46,941 nt of DNA from Bordetella parapertussis (GCA_945903445.1 CAMDNZ010000022.1:1-46941), one strand, 5' to 3'. Counted from the first letter of the stretch, positions 8,368 through 17,617 are shown. Notes: generated by a model from the letters alone, not told the origin. Numbers and translations: made by a program.

Positions 8368-9597
8368 ATGGATAACAACACGGTTTACTCTCCCCCTCGT
8401 CACAGAGCGATCAGATGGCTCTTGGACTGCGGCCGGGACGTACCTGCCGAGATCCGCTTCGCTCTGATTGCCAGTCTGTTCGGAACGCTCCCTATTTTTA
8501 TCGGTGGCGTAGTCAACACGATTGCCATGGCGGCGGTCGCGGCGGTTCGCAATCCCGGTATCGAATTCCAGGTCTGGCTCGTTCTCGAGATCGTTCTCGG
8601 TGTCGTGCGTTGTGGCGTCTTATGGCACTCGCGGCGAGCGGCGTTCCATGGTCAGCGCACGCCTACCGATCTTTATATTTACCTGGCGTTGGCGTGGGCG
8701 GCGGCCGTGGGCTACGGCACTGTCATCAGTATGCTCAGTGGCGACTGGGTGCTGGTCGCCATGGGTTGTCTGTGCACGGCCGCGATGGCCGGCGGAATTT
8801 GCTTCCGAAACTTCGGTGCGCCGCGACTGGCGACGCTCATGATGACATTTAGCATGGGGCCGGTCGCTGTCACGGCGGCGATTATCGGCGAACCCATCTT
8901 TTATCTGACCCTGTTACAGATTCCGTTTTACCTGTTCAGCATGAGTACTGCGGCGCATAAGCTGAACCTGATGCTGGTGTCGACGATGCGAGCCGAGCGA
9001 GATAACGATTACCGTGCGCGCCATGATTCGCTGACGGGGCTGTGCAATCGGGTGGGATTATCGGTCGCGGTGGCCAGACGCTCGATCAAGCAGAAAGGTC
9101 GCAAGCACGGCCTGCTATACCTGGACCTGGATGGGTTCAAGTTGGTGAATGACTCTTATGGGCACCCGGTCGGCGATACTTTGCTGAAGATGGTGGCCGA
9201 TCGTTTCCGACATATCGTCGGCCCGCATGACGTGATCGCTCGAATGGGCGGCGACGAATTCGCCATTTTGGCCGAAGATATGACGGCAGAAAATGCCACG
9301 CACTATGCGCAGGCCTTGATCGATGCGGTCTCCGAACCCTACGATTTAGGCCCGATCGGATCGGCCCAGGTCGGCGTGAGCATCGGTATTGCGCTGATGC
9401 CTCAGCATGGCACCGACTTCAACACGCTGCTGGAGCGGGCCGACGTGGCTTTGTACAAGGCAAAGACAACGGGCCGCTCGCGCAGTTGCATCGCCGACGC
9501 GGACGGCAAGGGGACCGCCGCATCGGCCCGCCCAGCCTTGACTGGGCCAATTACACCCGTGGCGGATCGGTCTCGCGCTGCGGATGCCGATGCTTAG
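8368..9597 (+). CDS. Membrane diguanylate cyclase (GGDEF)
   Basis: A 409-residue protein making cyclic di-GMP from two GTP. Residues about 30-200 hold around six hydrophobic helices, an integral-membrane sensory region like MASE-type domains. A GGDEF domain follows (about 215-380) with the intact signature RMGGDEF (GGDEF at 294-298) and metal-binding Asp in YLDLDGFK (253, 255). The product-inhibition site five residues upstream, normally RxxD, reads GPHD (285-288), so feedback inhibition may be weak. The C-terminal 30 residues are low-complexity. The 3' end overlaps the convergent catalase gene by 47 bp. No EAL domain is present. The Shine-Dalgarno sequence before the ATG is weak. Confidence 0.9.
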   Translation: MDNNTVYSPPRHRAIRWLLDCGRDVPAEIRFALIASLFGTLPIFIGGVVNTIAMAAVAAVRNPGIEFQVWLVLEIVLGVVRCGVLWHSRRAAFHGQRTPTDLYIYLALAWAAAVGYGTVISMLSGDWVLVAMGCLCTAAMAGGICFRNFGAPRLATLMMTFSMGPVAVTAAIIGEPIFYLTLLQIPFYLFSMSTAAHKLNLMLVSTMRAERDNDYRARHDSLTGLCNRVGLSVAVARRSIKQKGRKHGLLYLDLDGFKLVNDSYGHPVGDTLLKMVADRFRHIVGPHDVIARMGGDEFAILAEDMTAENATHYAQALIDAVSEPYDLGPIGSAQVGVSIGIALMPQHGTDFNTLLERADVALYKAKTTGRSRSCIADADGKGTAASARPALTGPITPVADRSRAADADA

Positions 9598-11923
9598 ACA
9601 GCGCATCGATAAATGCTTTGATCGCCATGTCTTTGTCCGAGGGCAAGCCGGTCACCACGCCAGCCAGCGCCGAAGGCTCGCCAACTTTTAATACGCCCGC
9701 TCGTTCTAGGAACTGTCGTCCAGACCCCAGCGCCAAAATGGTTTTGCCGTGCCGGAACTGATTTTGTACGAACTCCATCACATGGCCATCGGCCGCCAGG
9801 GCGTCGATGCCGCCATCGGGCAGAACGAGTGCGTCGAACAGCACAGGCGGCGTATTTTCGGTGGTGGCGGCAGCTTCTAGCGATCCTTTTGCGCTAGCGA
9901 TCGTGCCCAGTCTCGGTCCCACATACAAAGCCACGGCACCTTGAGTCACCAAGGCTTCCTGAACGGCGGACAGCGACGCCTCATCGACACCCGGCGCAAT
10001 CAGCAGCGCCACCTTCAGGCTGCGAATCCCACCACTGCCAGGCAGGGCAGTCAACGATAGCGCGGGCGATTCTTTTACCTCCGGCAGGCGCGGCTCATTT
10101 AGGGCGCGCGGCATGGCGGGGGGAAGCGCAATGCCCAAGCCGTCGGCGACACGCTGCGCCAATTCAGGCGATACGTTCACGAGCGAACTTACCATTCGTT
10201 CGCGGATGGCAGGGACGCTCAGTTTGCTCAGTTCGAATCGGAACCCACCGACGATATGGTCTTTTTCCCACTGAGTCTGACTGTTGTAGAAGAGTGCAGC
10301 CTGGGTGTAGTGATCTGCGAATTTCTCTGGCTTGCCGCGCACTTTGTCTTCATGCACCGGTTGCGGAAACGACACGAAGCCCTGACGACCCGCTTGAAAT
10401 GGGCAACCGCCGCCCAAGGAGTTGGGTTCATAAGCCACCCGCCCGCGATTGACGGTCTGGCGATGCATGCCGTCGCGTTGATTGTTTTGTACCGGATTGA
10501 GCGGGGCGTTCACAGGAATTTCATGAAAGTTGGGGCCTCCCAGGCGGCTGATCTGGGTGTCGGTATACGAGTGAATACGCCCTGCCAATAGCGGGTCGTT
10601 CGAGAAGTCGATACCCGGGATGATGTGTGCCGCACAAAACGCCACCTGCTCGGTTTCGGCGAAGAAATTGTCGGGATTGCGATTCAGCACCATCCGTCCC
10701 ACCGGATACACGGGCACCAATTCTTCAGGAATGAGTTTGGTGGCGTCCAGAACGTCGAAGCTGAATCCTTCGGCTTGTTCTTCCGTGAAAATCTGCAAAC
10801 CCAATTCCCATTCGGGATAGTCGCCCGCTTCGATGGCTTCCCATAGGTCGCGGCGATGAAAATCGGGATCGGCACCGGCGATTTTGTTGGCTTCGTCCCA
10901 GACCAGCGAATGCGTGCCCAGCATCGGCTTCCAATGGAATTTACAGAATACCGATTCACCGCCCGCATTGACCAGTCGAAACGTATGCACGCCGAAACCC
11001 TGCATCATCCGATAGCTGCGGGGCAGAGCACGGTCGGACATGGCCCACATCAACATGTGCGTCGATTCAGGCATCAAGGATGCGAAATCCCAGAACGTGT
11101 CGTGCGCCGAAGCCGCTTGCGGCATGCCATGGTGGGGTTCGGGTTTGACGGCATGAATCAAGTCTGGAAACTTCATGGCGTCCTGGATGAAGAACACCGG
11201 TATGTTGTTGCCGACCAGATCCCAGTTGCCCTCGTCGGTATAGAACTTGACGGCAAAGCCGCGTACGTCGCGTGCGGTGTCCGACGATCCGCGCTCGCCC
11301 GCGACGGTCGAGAATCGCAGGAACACCGGCGTTTGCTTGCCAGCCTGTGCGAAAGGGGCGGCGCGGGTAATGGCACTCAGGTCTTCATAGGCTTCGAAAT
11401 AGCCATGTGCGGCAGAACCCCTGGCGTGAACGATACGCTCGGGGATGCGTTCATGATCGAAGTGGCTGATTTTCTCGCGAAGGATAAAATCCTCCAGCAA
11501 TGCCGGTCCGCGTAAACCCGCTTTCAGCGAATTTTGATTATCGCCGACGGGCACGCCCTGGTTGGTGGTCAGGGCCTGGCCCGATGCATCGGCCCGACTG
11601 CTATCCAGCGAGCCGATGGTGGCGTTGGCGCCTATGACGGGCTCGGGGCCGCCCGTTTTGGTCGACGCATTCTTCTCGCTTAAGGTACTGCCGGTCACCG
11701 GACAGGACAGGCTCTTGAGATGCGAACCCCGAGGCGGATTCACGGCATTGGCGTGGCCGTGTTCGAGTGCTTTGTCGGCGTTGTAAGAGCGCTTGGCGAC
11801 CGCCTCATTGACGGCATGCTGCTGATCGGCCAATGCATCGGCCGGGCAACTGGGTACGCTCGACGGAGCGCTTCCTGTATTGCGTGCAGCGGCGGTATCC
11901 GAGGTTTTTTTCGACGGGGGCAT
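9551..11923 (-). CDS. katE: Large-subunit catalase HPII type
   Basis: A 790-residue monofunctional haem catalase that breaks H2O2 into water and oxygen in the cytoplasm. An N-terminal extension of about 130 residues precedes the catalase core. Catalytic His166 (VHARGS), Asn239 (LVGNNIPVFF) and haem-ligand Tyr453 (HSYTDTQ) each lie 38 residues beyond E. coli HPII His128, Asn201 and Tyr415. The C-terminal 150 residues form the flavodoxin/DJ-1-like domain typical of large catalases (VALLIAPGVDEASL). A clean AGGAG lies 7 bases before the ATG. In enterobacteria katE is a stationary-phase gene; regulation here is unknown. It lies 98 bp after the DUF934 gene on the same strand. Confidence 0.95.
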   Translation of the reverse strand: MPPSKKTSDTAAARNTGSAPSSVPSCPADALADQQHAVNEAVAKRSYNADKALEHGHANAVNPPRGSHLKSLSCPVTGSTLSEKNASTKTGGPEPVIGANATIGSLDSSRADASGQALTTNQGVPVGDNQNSLKAGLRGPALLEDFILREKISHFDHERIPERIVHARGSAAHGYFEAYEDLSAITRAAPFAQAGKQTPVFLRFSTVAGERGSSDTARDVRGFAVKFYTDEGNWDLVGNNIPVFFIQDAMKFPDLIHAVKPEPHHGMPQAASAHDTFWDFASLMPESTHMLMWAMSDRALPRSYRMMQGFGVHTFRLVNAGGESVFCKFHWKPMLGTHSLVWDEANKIAGADPDFHRRDLWEAIEAGDYPEWELGLQIFTEEQAEGFSFDVLDATKLIPEELVPVYPVGRMVLNRNPDNFFAETEQVAFCAAHIIPGIDFSNDPLLAGRIHSYTDTQISRLGGPNFHEIPVNAPLNPVQNNQRDGMHRQTVNRGRVAYEPNSLGGGCPFQAGRQGFVSFPQPVHEDKVRGKPEKFADHYTQAALFYNSQTQWEKDHIVGGFRFELSKLSVPAIRERMVSSLVNVSPELAQRVADGLGIALPPAMPRALNEPRLPEVKESPALSLTALPGSGGIRSLKVALLIAPGVDEASLSAVQEALVTQGAVALYVGPRLGTIASAKGSLEAAATTENTPPVLFDALVLPDGGIDALAADGHVMEFVQNQFRHGKTILALGSGRQFLERAGVLKVGEPSALAGVVTGLPSDKDMAIKAFIDALSKHRHPQRETDPPRV

Positions 11924-12021
11924 GCGGGCTCTCCTGTGGGACGACGGGCCGATCCCGTAGCGGATCGACCGGTGCCCAAAGGCGTGCCCTGGGCATCCCC
12001 TTACTCGAGCAAGTGCCGAGC

Positions 12022-12588
12022 CTACCGGGCGAGACTCCTCGGCAGGCCACGGGCCTGCGCGGGATCGGCATAACCCCGTTGGTAATGCTCGGAGAACGCC
12101 TGCAGAGCCGACAACGCCTTATGCGGATCATGGCCGGCCTTGACCGCGAACGCGTCGAACCCGCAGCGCGCCAGATAATAAATAGTGTCGATGAGTATGT
12201 CGCCAACAGCACGTAGCTCGCCGGTGTAGCCCAGATGCTGGCGCAAGGTTTGTGCGTGCGAGAACCCGCGTCCATCGGTAAATGATGGAAAGTCGATGGC
12301 GATAAAGGCCCAGGCGCTGGCGTCGATGCGCGACTCGCCTTCAAGCACCAGCGACCATGGGTCGTCGGCAGGACCGACGAGCAAGGCCACTGGGTGTTGG
12401 CGGGCGCTGAGTTCTTCGCGTGCGGACAGCCATGTTGATAGCGGAACGATCCAATCGGGTTCGTCGGGCGGCAGGCTGCGATCCGGCGCATCGATAGCAT
12501 CGGTCGCAAACACGCGCGCCGTGTCAAATTCGAGTGCACCGTGGCGAATCAGGTGGGCAGTTTCGGTATGGGTCATGGGCACACTCAT
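12022..12588 (-). CDS. DUF934 protein, sulfite-reductase partner
   Basis: A 188-residue protein of the DUF934 family, which is regularly coupled with haemoprotein sulfite/nitrite reductases in beta- and gammaproteobacteria. Recognisable conserved parts are IAIDFPSFTDGRGFS (about 98-112), the following LRQHLGY, and RCGFDAFAV near the C-terminus. Its start overlaps the stop of the upstream reductase gene (ATGA, 12585-12588), so translation is coupled. The biochemical role is not established; electron supply or assembly of the reductase is plausible from context. A second possible start at 12576 would shorten it by four residues. Confidence 0.85.
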   Translation of the reverse strand: MSVPMTHTETAHLIRHGALEFDTARVFATDAIDAPDRSLPPDEPDWIVPLSTWLSAREELSARQHPVALLVGPADDPWSLVLEGESRIDASAWAFIAIDFPSFTDGRGFSHAQTLRQHLGYTGELRAVGDILIDTIYYLARCGFDAFAVKAGHDPHKALSALQAFSEHYQRGYADPAQARGLPRSLAR

Positions 12589-14318
12589 TGGACGATGGCC
12601 TCTTTGCTGTGGGCTGCATCGCCGCCATACACGCCTGCCTTGAATGGGTCGAGACCGACTCGTTGAACCACGTCGACGAACCGTTCGACCTCGCTATCGC
12701 GTTCGGCCAGATAGGTTTGCACCAGCTTTTCGACCACGTCGGGAATCTCGGCTCGGGCAAACGAGCGGCCGATGATCTTGCCAATGGCGGCACCGCCCGC
12801 GCGCAAGACGCCGCGCTCGTCATAAGCCTGATCGGCACCACCGCTCTGACGTCCGCCGATGGTCACCTGATACCATTCTTCGCCTGCTTTATCGACGCCC
12901 AGAATACCAATGTGCCCGACGTGATGGTGTCCACAGGCGTTGATGCATCCGGAGATGTTCAGATCGAGTTCGCCGATCTCGTACAGGTAGTCGAGATTGT
13001 CGAAACGCTCTTGGATGGCTTGTGCCACTGGGATGGACACCGCATTGGCCAGGGCACAGAAGTCGCCCCCAGGACAGGCGATGATATTGGTGAGCAAGCC
13101 GATATTGGCGTTTGCCAGGCCCAGCGGCTTGAGCGTTTGCCACAAGGTATACAGCTGGTGGCGCGGGACGTCGGTCAGAATCAAATTCTGTTCGTGCGAG
13201 ACGCGCAATTCGCCGAAACTGTATCGATCGGCCAAGTCGGCCGCCGCATCCATCTGTTCGGCCGTGACGTCCCCCGGGGGACAGCCCGTGGCTTTCAAGG
13301 ACAGTGTGACGGCGACATAGCCGGGTTGACGATGGGCCTGGACGTTGCGGTCCAGCCATCGAGCGAAAGCTTGCTCGGCAGCGGCGCGCTCGTCGGTGTC
13401 GTCCGGATGGTCGGCCAAAGCGGCGTCGTAGGCAGGCCATGTGAATTGGCCCGCTACGCGGTCCAACTCGGCTTGCGCGATACGGCTGGGGCCATCCTTG
13501 ATGCGCAGCCATTCGGCTTCGACCTGCTCGCCGAACACTTCCGGGCTCAAGTCTTTGACCAGGATCTTGATTCGGGCTTTGTACTTGTTGTCGCGGCGAC
13601 CGTGCAGGTTGTAGACGCGCAAAATAGCCTGCATGTAGGTCAGCAGATCGTGCCAGGGGACGAACGGCTTGATCAGTTTGCCGACGATAGGCGTGCGACC
13701 CATGCCGCCACCGACCCACACCTTGAAACCGATGACGCCGTCTTTTTCGGTGGCTTGCAAACCGATGTCGTGCACGCCCACGGCGGCCCGATCGTGATGT
13801 GCGCCGCTGACGGCAATCTTGAATTTTCGAGGTAAGAACGCAAATTCGGGATGCAGTGTCGACCACTGGCGAATGATCTCGCACCACACCAGCGGATTCA
13901 CGACCTCATCGGGGGCGATGCCGGCGAAATGGTCGGTGGTGGTGTTGCGGATGCAATTGCCGCTGGTTTGAATGGCATGCATCTGCACTTTCGCCAACTC
14001 GGCCAGAATCTCCGGTACGTCTTCCAGACGAGGCCAGTTGAACTGAATGTTTTGACGCGTGCTGAAGTGGCCGTAGCCACGGTCCCATTTGCGTGCGATG
14101 TGCGCCAGGGTGCGCAATTGGCGTGCGGCCAACATACCGTAAGGGATGGCGACTCGCAACATGGGAGCGTGCCGCTGGATGTAAAGACCGTTTTGCAAGC
14201 GCAGCGGGCGGTAGTCGTCGTCGCTGAGTTCGTTCTCGAGAAAGCGGCGAGTTTGATCGGCAAATTGCGCGACACGCTCGTTGACGACCTGCTGGTCGAC
14301 GGGATCGTAAATGTACAT
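12585..14318 (-). CDS. cysI: Assimilatory sulfite/nitrite reductase haemoprotein
   Basis: A 577-residue sirohaem [4Fe-4S] reductase, here most likely reducing sulfite to sulfide with six electrons. The cluster and sirohaem ligands are Cys415 and Cys421 (ACPGGDFC) and Cys458 and Cys462 (SGCINAC). Both ferredoxin-like half domains and sirohaem-binding repeats are present (RQNIQFNW, TSGNCIRN, EQNLILTDV). Start: the ATG at 14318 has a GGGGGA ribosome-binding site; an upstream ATG at 14375 lies only about 10 bp from a perfect -10 box and is unlikely. The flavoprotein subunit CysJ is not next door; the partner gene is DUF934. Confusion with a nitrite reductase is possible, but the DUF934 link favours sulfite. 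Confidence 0.9.
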   Translation of the reverse strand: MYIYDPVDQQVVNERVAQFADQTRRFLENELSDDDYRPLRLQNGLYIQRHAPMLRVAIPYGMLAARQLRTLAHIARKWDRGYGHFSTRQNIQFNWPRLEDVPEILAELAKVQMHAIQTSGNCIRNTTTDHFAGIAPDEVVNPLVWCEIIRQWSTLHPEFAFLPRKFKIAVSGAHHDRAAVGVHDIGLQATEKDGVIGFKVWVGGGMGRTPIVGKLIKPFVPWHDLLTYMQAILRVYNLHGRRDNKYKARIKILVKDLSPEVFGEQVEAEWLRIKDGPSRIAQAELDRVAGQFTWPAYDAALADHPDDTDERAAAEQAFARWLDRNVQAHRQPGYVAVTLSLKATGCPPGDVTAEQMDAAADLADRYSFGELRVSHEQNLILTDVPRHQLYTLWQTLKPLGLANANIGLLTNIIACPGGDFCALANAVSIPVAQAIQERFDNLDYLYEIGELDLNISGCINACGHHHVGHIGILGVDKAGEEWYQVTIGGRQSGGADQAYDERGVLRAGGAAIGKIIGRSFARAEIPDVVEKLVQTYLAERDSEVERFVDVVQRVGLDPFKAGVYGGDAAHSKEAIVQ

Positions 14319-14385
14319 GCATGTTCCCCCAGCCTGATCGGCGGCAAACACGATGCGCCGGCACGTCACGGCCATTAGATCTTCG

Positions 14386-14420
14386 ATTATAGGGAGCCGC
14401 CCGATATGGGGCTAGGCGGC
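14386..14420 (-). promoter_or_regulatory. cysI promoter -10 and upstream hairpin
   Basis: On the minus strand a perfect TATAAT (14386-14391) lies about 70 bp before the cysI start codon. A dyad with GCCGCC/GGGCGGC arms (about 14394-14419) lies immediately upstream, where a -35 would be. No good -35 at 17 bp is seen, which fits a promoter needing an activator such as CysB. The dyad may instead end the upstream asmA-like transcript. Confidence 0.45.
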
Positions 14421-14462
14421 CCGTCAACATATCGTTATGAGCAATGGTTATGACAGTTGCGA

Positions 14463-15554
14463 TTAACGCGGCTCGCCGAACATATTGGATAGCGCACCGC
14501 CGATATTTTCGATCGTGCCGCCGATGCCGTTGGCCAAGCCCTCGATACTGATGCCGAGCGCGCCTGCGACGCCACCGGCAATGCGTGCCGAGACGCCTTC
14601 TTCCATGTTGAATACCGGTTTGGCTAAAGGCCCAGTCAGCGTGAATTTGAATGTGGCTTGCCCTTTGTCGTCTTCCAAGGCGGCAATGGCCGCCTGGCGT
14701 GGCAAGGACGCGAGACCATCGTCGGATAGCTCCAGGCGAGACAACGTGAGCTGGCCCGAGGCATTGATCTTTCGGTCGCGTACGGTGCTGTCCAAAGACA
14801 AATCGATCGACCCACGACGGAATGTCGATTTGGTACCGCGTTGTAGATACGGAGATAAATGTTGCACGGCAACACCCGTGAGTGCCGTGTCGATGTCGGC
14901 GTCGCGGGTGCCCGCGACCAGGCTGCCGCTCACATGCAAACGACCTGACTCGGGCTTGCCGAACTCGCCGGAAATATCGATTTGGGTGGTGGTGTTCAAT
15001 CCAGGGAAATCGACTGGACCGATTTCGGCGCGTACGTCGTTCAATGGGATGTGATGCGCGGGGCGGCTGATTTGCGCATCATAGAAATCGACTCTGCCAT
15101 CGGCAAAGATCAACTTGCCGACATGCGATTCGCGTTTTGGATCCGAGTTTTGGCTTGCGCGTTTGCGCGCATTCGCCCGAAGCGAAGGTAATACGTCGAT
15201 GTCGCCTGCGCGGTGCCGCAGCACGGTCAGTCTATAGCCGCGTACCTCGATAGCGGAAATCTCTACACGGTCAGAGAGTAACGCCGTCCAGTTCGGGTAG
15301 AAGGTGACGGTATCTGCATGGAATGCTTCGTCGTCAGGCCAGTCTGCAGGCGCTCGAATCGACACATCGCGCAGGACGACAGATCGCCAGCCAACGTCGA
15401 TTTCAGCGGCTCGGCCTTCTTCGTCTAACCACTCGAGAGCGATACGCTCGACAGTGGATGTCGCTATCCACATGGCGATTGCCAGTGCAGCCGACAAGAT
15501 CATAGCGGCCGCGCCCAACCAAAGGGGCAAACGGCGGCGAGTCGGGGTAGACAT
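14463..15554 (-). CDS. AsmA/DUF748-like inner-membrane-anchored protein
   Basis: A 363-residue protein with one N-terminal membrane helix (about residues 10-30, LWLGAAAMILSAALAIAMWI) and a long periplasmic part. The latter is made of short beta segments typical of AsmA/DUF748 proteins (VEISAIEVRGYRLTVLRH; ISGEFGKPESGRLHVSGSL; INASGQLTLSRLELSDDGL). The C-terminal GIGGTIENIGGALSNMFG resembles the usual end of such proteins. Members are linked to outer-membrane assembly and lipid transport; the exact role here is unknown. It is on the same strand as cysI, but a hairpin and promoter separate them. Confidence 0.75.
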   Translation of the reverse strand: MSTPTRRRLPLWLGAAAMILSAALAIAMWIATSTVERIALEWLDEEGRAAEIDVGWRSVVLRDVSIRAPADWPDDEAFHADTVTFYPNWTALLSDRVEISAIEVRGYRLTVLRHRAGDIDVLPSLRANARKRASQNSDPKRESHVGKLIFADGRVDFYDAQISRPAHHIPLNDVRAEIGPVDFPGLNTTTQIDISGEFGKPESGRLHVSGSLVAGTRDADIDTALTGVAVQHLSPYLQRGTKSTFRRGSIDLSLDSTVRDRKINASGQLTLSRLELSDDGLASLPRQAAIAALEDDKGQATFKFTLTGPLAKPVFNMEEGVSARIAGGVAGALGISIEGLANGIGGTIENIGGALSNMFGEPR

Positions 15555-15645
15555 AAGCGATCCCGCAATGAAAAAGGCGCATCGAAAGCGATACGCCCTT
15601 TGGATAATAACCGTCGTGCGCTGGGCGCGCGAGGCCTTATCTCGA

Positions 15646-16047
15646 TTAACCGCCGGTCACAGGACGCGGCTGGCTGGGTTGCGCAGCGTTACCCTTACTG
15701 GAGGACTGGCCCGACTGATGATTCGAGCCCGGGGTGTTGGCCATGCCAGCATCGTTCTTGGTGGGCGTCGCACCCGAATGCGTCGCAGTGCCCGAGTGCG
15801 TCGAGCCATGTGGCATGGTGCTGCCGTGCTGCATGGTGCTGGGCGTACCGGCCGGTGAGGTCGAGCTCGATCCGGCAGGGGCAGGGGCCGGCGCCGAAGA
15901 CGAGCGCGGTTGATTCAGCGGCGCAGCGGTAGTGTCGTTGGGGATTTGCGACGGCGCTTTCTGACCGCTTTGATTAGCGGCGAATGCGGAGCCCGACACA
16001 AGCAGGGCGCCAGTCACGAAAGCGGTAGCGAGGGTACGTTTGTTCAT
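15646..16047 (-). CDS. Secreted Ser/Thr/His-rich low-complexity protein
   Basis: A 133-residue precursor. The signal peptide MNKRTLATAFVTGALLVSGS ends at AFA|A. The start at 16047 has an AGGAG site 7 bases upstream; an ATG at 16077 adds ten residues without one. The mature part is a low-complexity chain rich in Ser, Pro, Thr and Gly, with HGST/HSG repeats (MQHGSTMPHGSTHSGTATHS). No domain is recognised. It is likely a disordered periplasmic or secreted protein; the several His and Met could bind metal, which is speculation. Confidence 0.75.
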   Translation of the reverse strand: MNKRTLATAFVTGALLVSGSAFAANQSGQKAPSQIPNDTTAAPLNQPRSSSAPAPAPAGSSSTSPAGTPSTMQHGSTMPHGSTHSGTATHSGATPTKNDAGMANTPGSNHQSGQSSSKGNAAQPSQPRPVTGG

Positions 16048-16124
16048 TATCGATCTCCTGGTTAAGGTGCCTTTCACTTCGCAATCGCTGTGCCTGCCCT
16101 CTGGCGGGTTATGCTCGTACTCCT

Positions 16125-17285
16125 ATGAATGTTCTCATTCCAGTTTCCTGGCGCGATGCCGCCGACCACCCACACAGCGCGCAGTGGGTGACCAGTGCTT
16201 TGGGTGCACGCCCACCCGCTCGTATCGTCACCGCCGAGGACACGCTGACGGCCGATACGGCCTACCGGCTGGCCTGCGAGGGCACGGCATTGGTGTGGCA
16301 GGGCGATTACCAGAATGCGCGGCAACTTCTGCAAGCCATGGCTCGCCGAGTCGATGCTCATCGCAGTCGCAAACGCGTCAAGACGCCCGCGCCAGCGACA
16401 GGCGATCCTGCGCTGTTTCACGCCTATAGGCAGGCGCAGTCGGCGCGCGCCAAGGTGCTGGGCATGCTGTGGGTGCCGTTGACCCCGGACAACGCGATTC
16501 CACTGCGGCGTGCGCCCGATGTGGCGCAGGCACTGGAGCAGGCGTTTGGTGCCGGCGTGAGCAGTGAGTTGCGCCTCGTCAGTCTGCGCGAAGTGCTGGG
16601 CGTCATCGGGGCCGCTCAGTGGCGAGCGCGCGGGGTGCCGGTGCCGGTGTTGGGGCAGGATGCCCGGATTCATCCGTACTACGGGGTGTTCTCTCCGGTG
16701 CGCGGCGAGTATCTCGATCTGGTCGCGCAGGCGCCTCTGTCCCCCGCTGCGGTGGCCTGGGATATCGGCACGGGCACCGGTGTGCTGGCCGCACTCTTGG
16801 CGCATCGCCGTGCCGCGCAAGTGCTTGCCACCGACATTACCGAGCAGGCTTTGGCCTGCGCGCGCGACAATCTGAAGCGCCTGGGCATGAACGACCGGGT
16901 GCAGGTCGTGCGAGCGGATCTTTTTCCGGTAGGACAGGCCGACGTCATCGTCTGCAATCCGCCGTGGCTGCCCGGGCGACCCACGTCGGCCATCGAATAC
17001 GGCGTGTACGATCCAGACAGCCGAATGCTGAAAGGATTTTTACAAGGGCTGCGCAGCCACCTGACCGAGCGCGGTGAAGGCTGGTTGATTCTGTCCGATC
17101 TGGCTGAACGCCTGGGGCTGCGCCAGCCAGATGACCTGTCGTCGTGGATCGAGCAGGCGGGTTTGCGTGTGGTGGATCGATTGCACGCCCGGCCGCTGCA
17201 CGGCAAGGCCGCGCGTACGGATGATCTCTTGCACGAGGCCCGGAGCCAGGAGATGACGTCTTTGTGGCGGCTGGGCGCGGTGTGA
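16125..17285 (+). CDS. Class I SAM-dependent methyltransferase (NPPW)
   Basis: A 386-residue methyltransferase. The Rossmann domain is in the second half: motif I DIGTGTGVL (213-221), acidic motif II near ATDIT, and motif IV NPPW (278-281), the signature of N-methyltransferases that modify glutamine, adenine or guanine (HemK/RsmC/RlmG-like). The first 190 residues are a separate domain without clear family motifs. The target is unknown; rRNA or protein glutamine are typical for NPPW/NPPY enzymes. The ATG at 16125 has no clear Shine-Dalgarno sequence. It is divergent from the secreted low-complexity gene. Confidence 0.8.
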   Translation: MNVLIPVSWRDAADHPHSAQWVTSALGARPPARIVTAEDTLTADTAYRLACEGTALVWQGDYQNARQLLQAMARRVDAHRSRKRVKTPAPATGDPALFHAYRQAQSARAKVLGMLWVPLTPDNAIPLRRAPDVAQALEQAFGAGVSSELRLVSLREVLGVIGAAQWRARGVPVPVLGQDARIHPYYGVFSPVRGEYLDLVAQAPLSPAAVAWDIGTGTGVLAALLAHRRAAQVLATDITEQALACARDNLKRLGMNDRVQVVRADLFPVGQADVIVCNPPWLPGRPTSAIEYGVYDPDSRMLKGFLQGLRSHLTERGEGWLILSDLAERLGLRQPDDLSSWIEQAGLRVVDRLHARPLHGKAARTDDLLHEARSQEMTSLWRLGAV

Positions 17286-17329
17286 TCGCGCGAACGAACC
17301 GAACGAGATGGTGATGAAGGATTGACGCA

Positions 17330-17617
17330 GTGGCGAACTTTAACGATTTTGACGACGTACGTGCGTGGGTCGGCTTAAACGACATGGACGCACTGCGCGC
17401 GTCGACGACCGATGGGTCCTTACGAGGCAAGACGCTGGAAGTGGCGCGTGCCTATATCGAGCACGTCGAAGCGCATGGCTTTGACGCCATCGAAGAAGAC
17501 GAAGACGAGGACGACGATCTGAAATGGGAATGGCGTGCCTGGCGCGTCGTGATCGTCGCCTTGTTCTTGCTCGGCCCCCCGTTGATCGTGTGGGCCGTCA
17601 GGGCGTTGGAAAACTAG
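17330..17617 (+). CDS. Small C-tail-anchored acidic protein
   Basis: A 95-residue protein with a GTG start preceded by AAGGA. The N-terminal half is soluble (MANFNDFDDVRAWVGLNDMD...). An acidic run (EEDEDEDDD, about 55-63) leads into a WEWRAW motif and a single C-terminal membrane helix (VVIVALFLLGPPLIVWAV). The layout suggests a tail-anchored inner-membrane protein with its N-terminus in the cytoplasm. Function is unknown. It lies 44 bp after the methyltransferase gene and overlaps the convergent next gene by 4 bp. Confidence 0.65.
   Translation: MANFNDFDDVRAWVGLNDMDALRASTTDGSLRGKTLEVARAYIEHVEAHGFDAIEEDEDEDDDLKWEWRAWRVVIVALFLLGPPLIVWAVRALEN

Noticed and set aside
12534..13835. A 433-codon plus-strand frame opposite cysI
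   Set aside because: It mirrors the sulfite reductase gene; no ribosome-binding site and no family motif.
14319..14375. Upstream ATG at 14375 for the sulfite reductase
   Set aside because: It lies about 10 bp after a perfect TATAAT and adds residues outside the family; the ATG at 14318 has GGGGGA.
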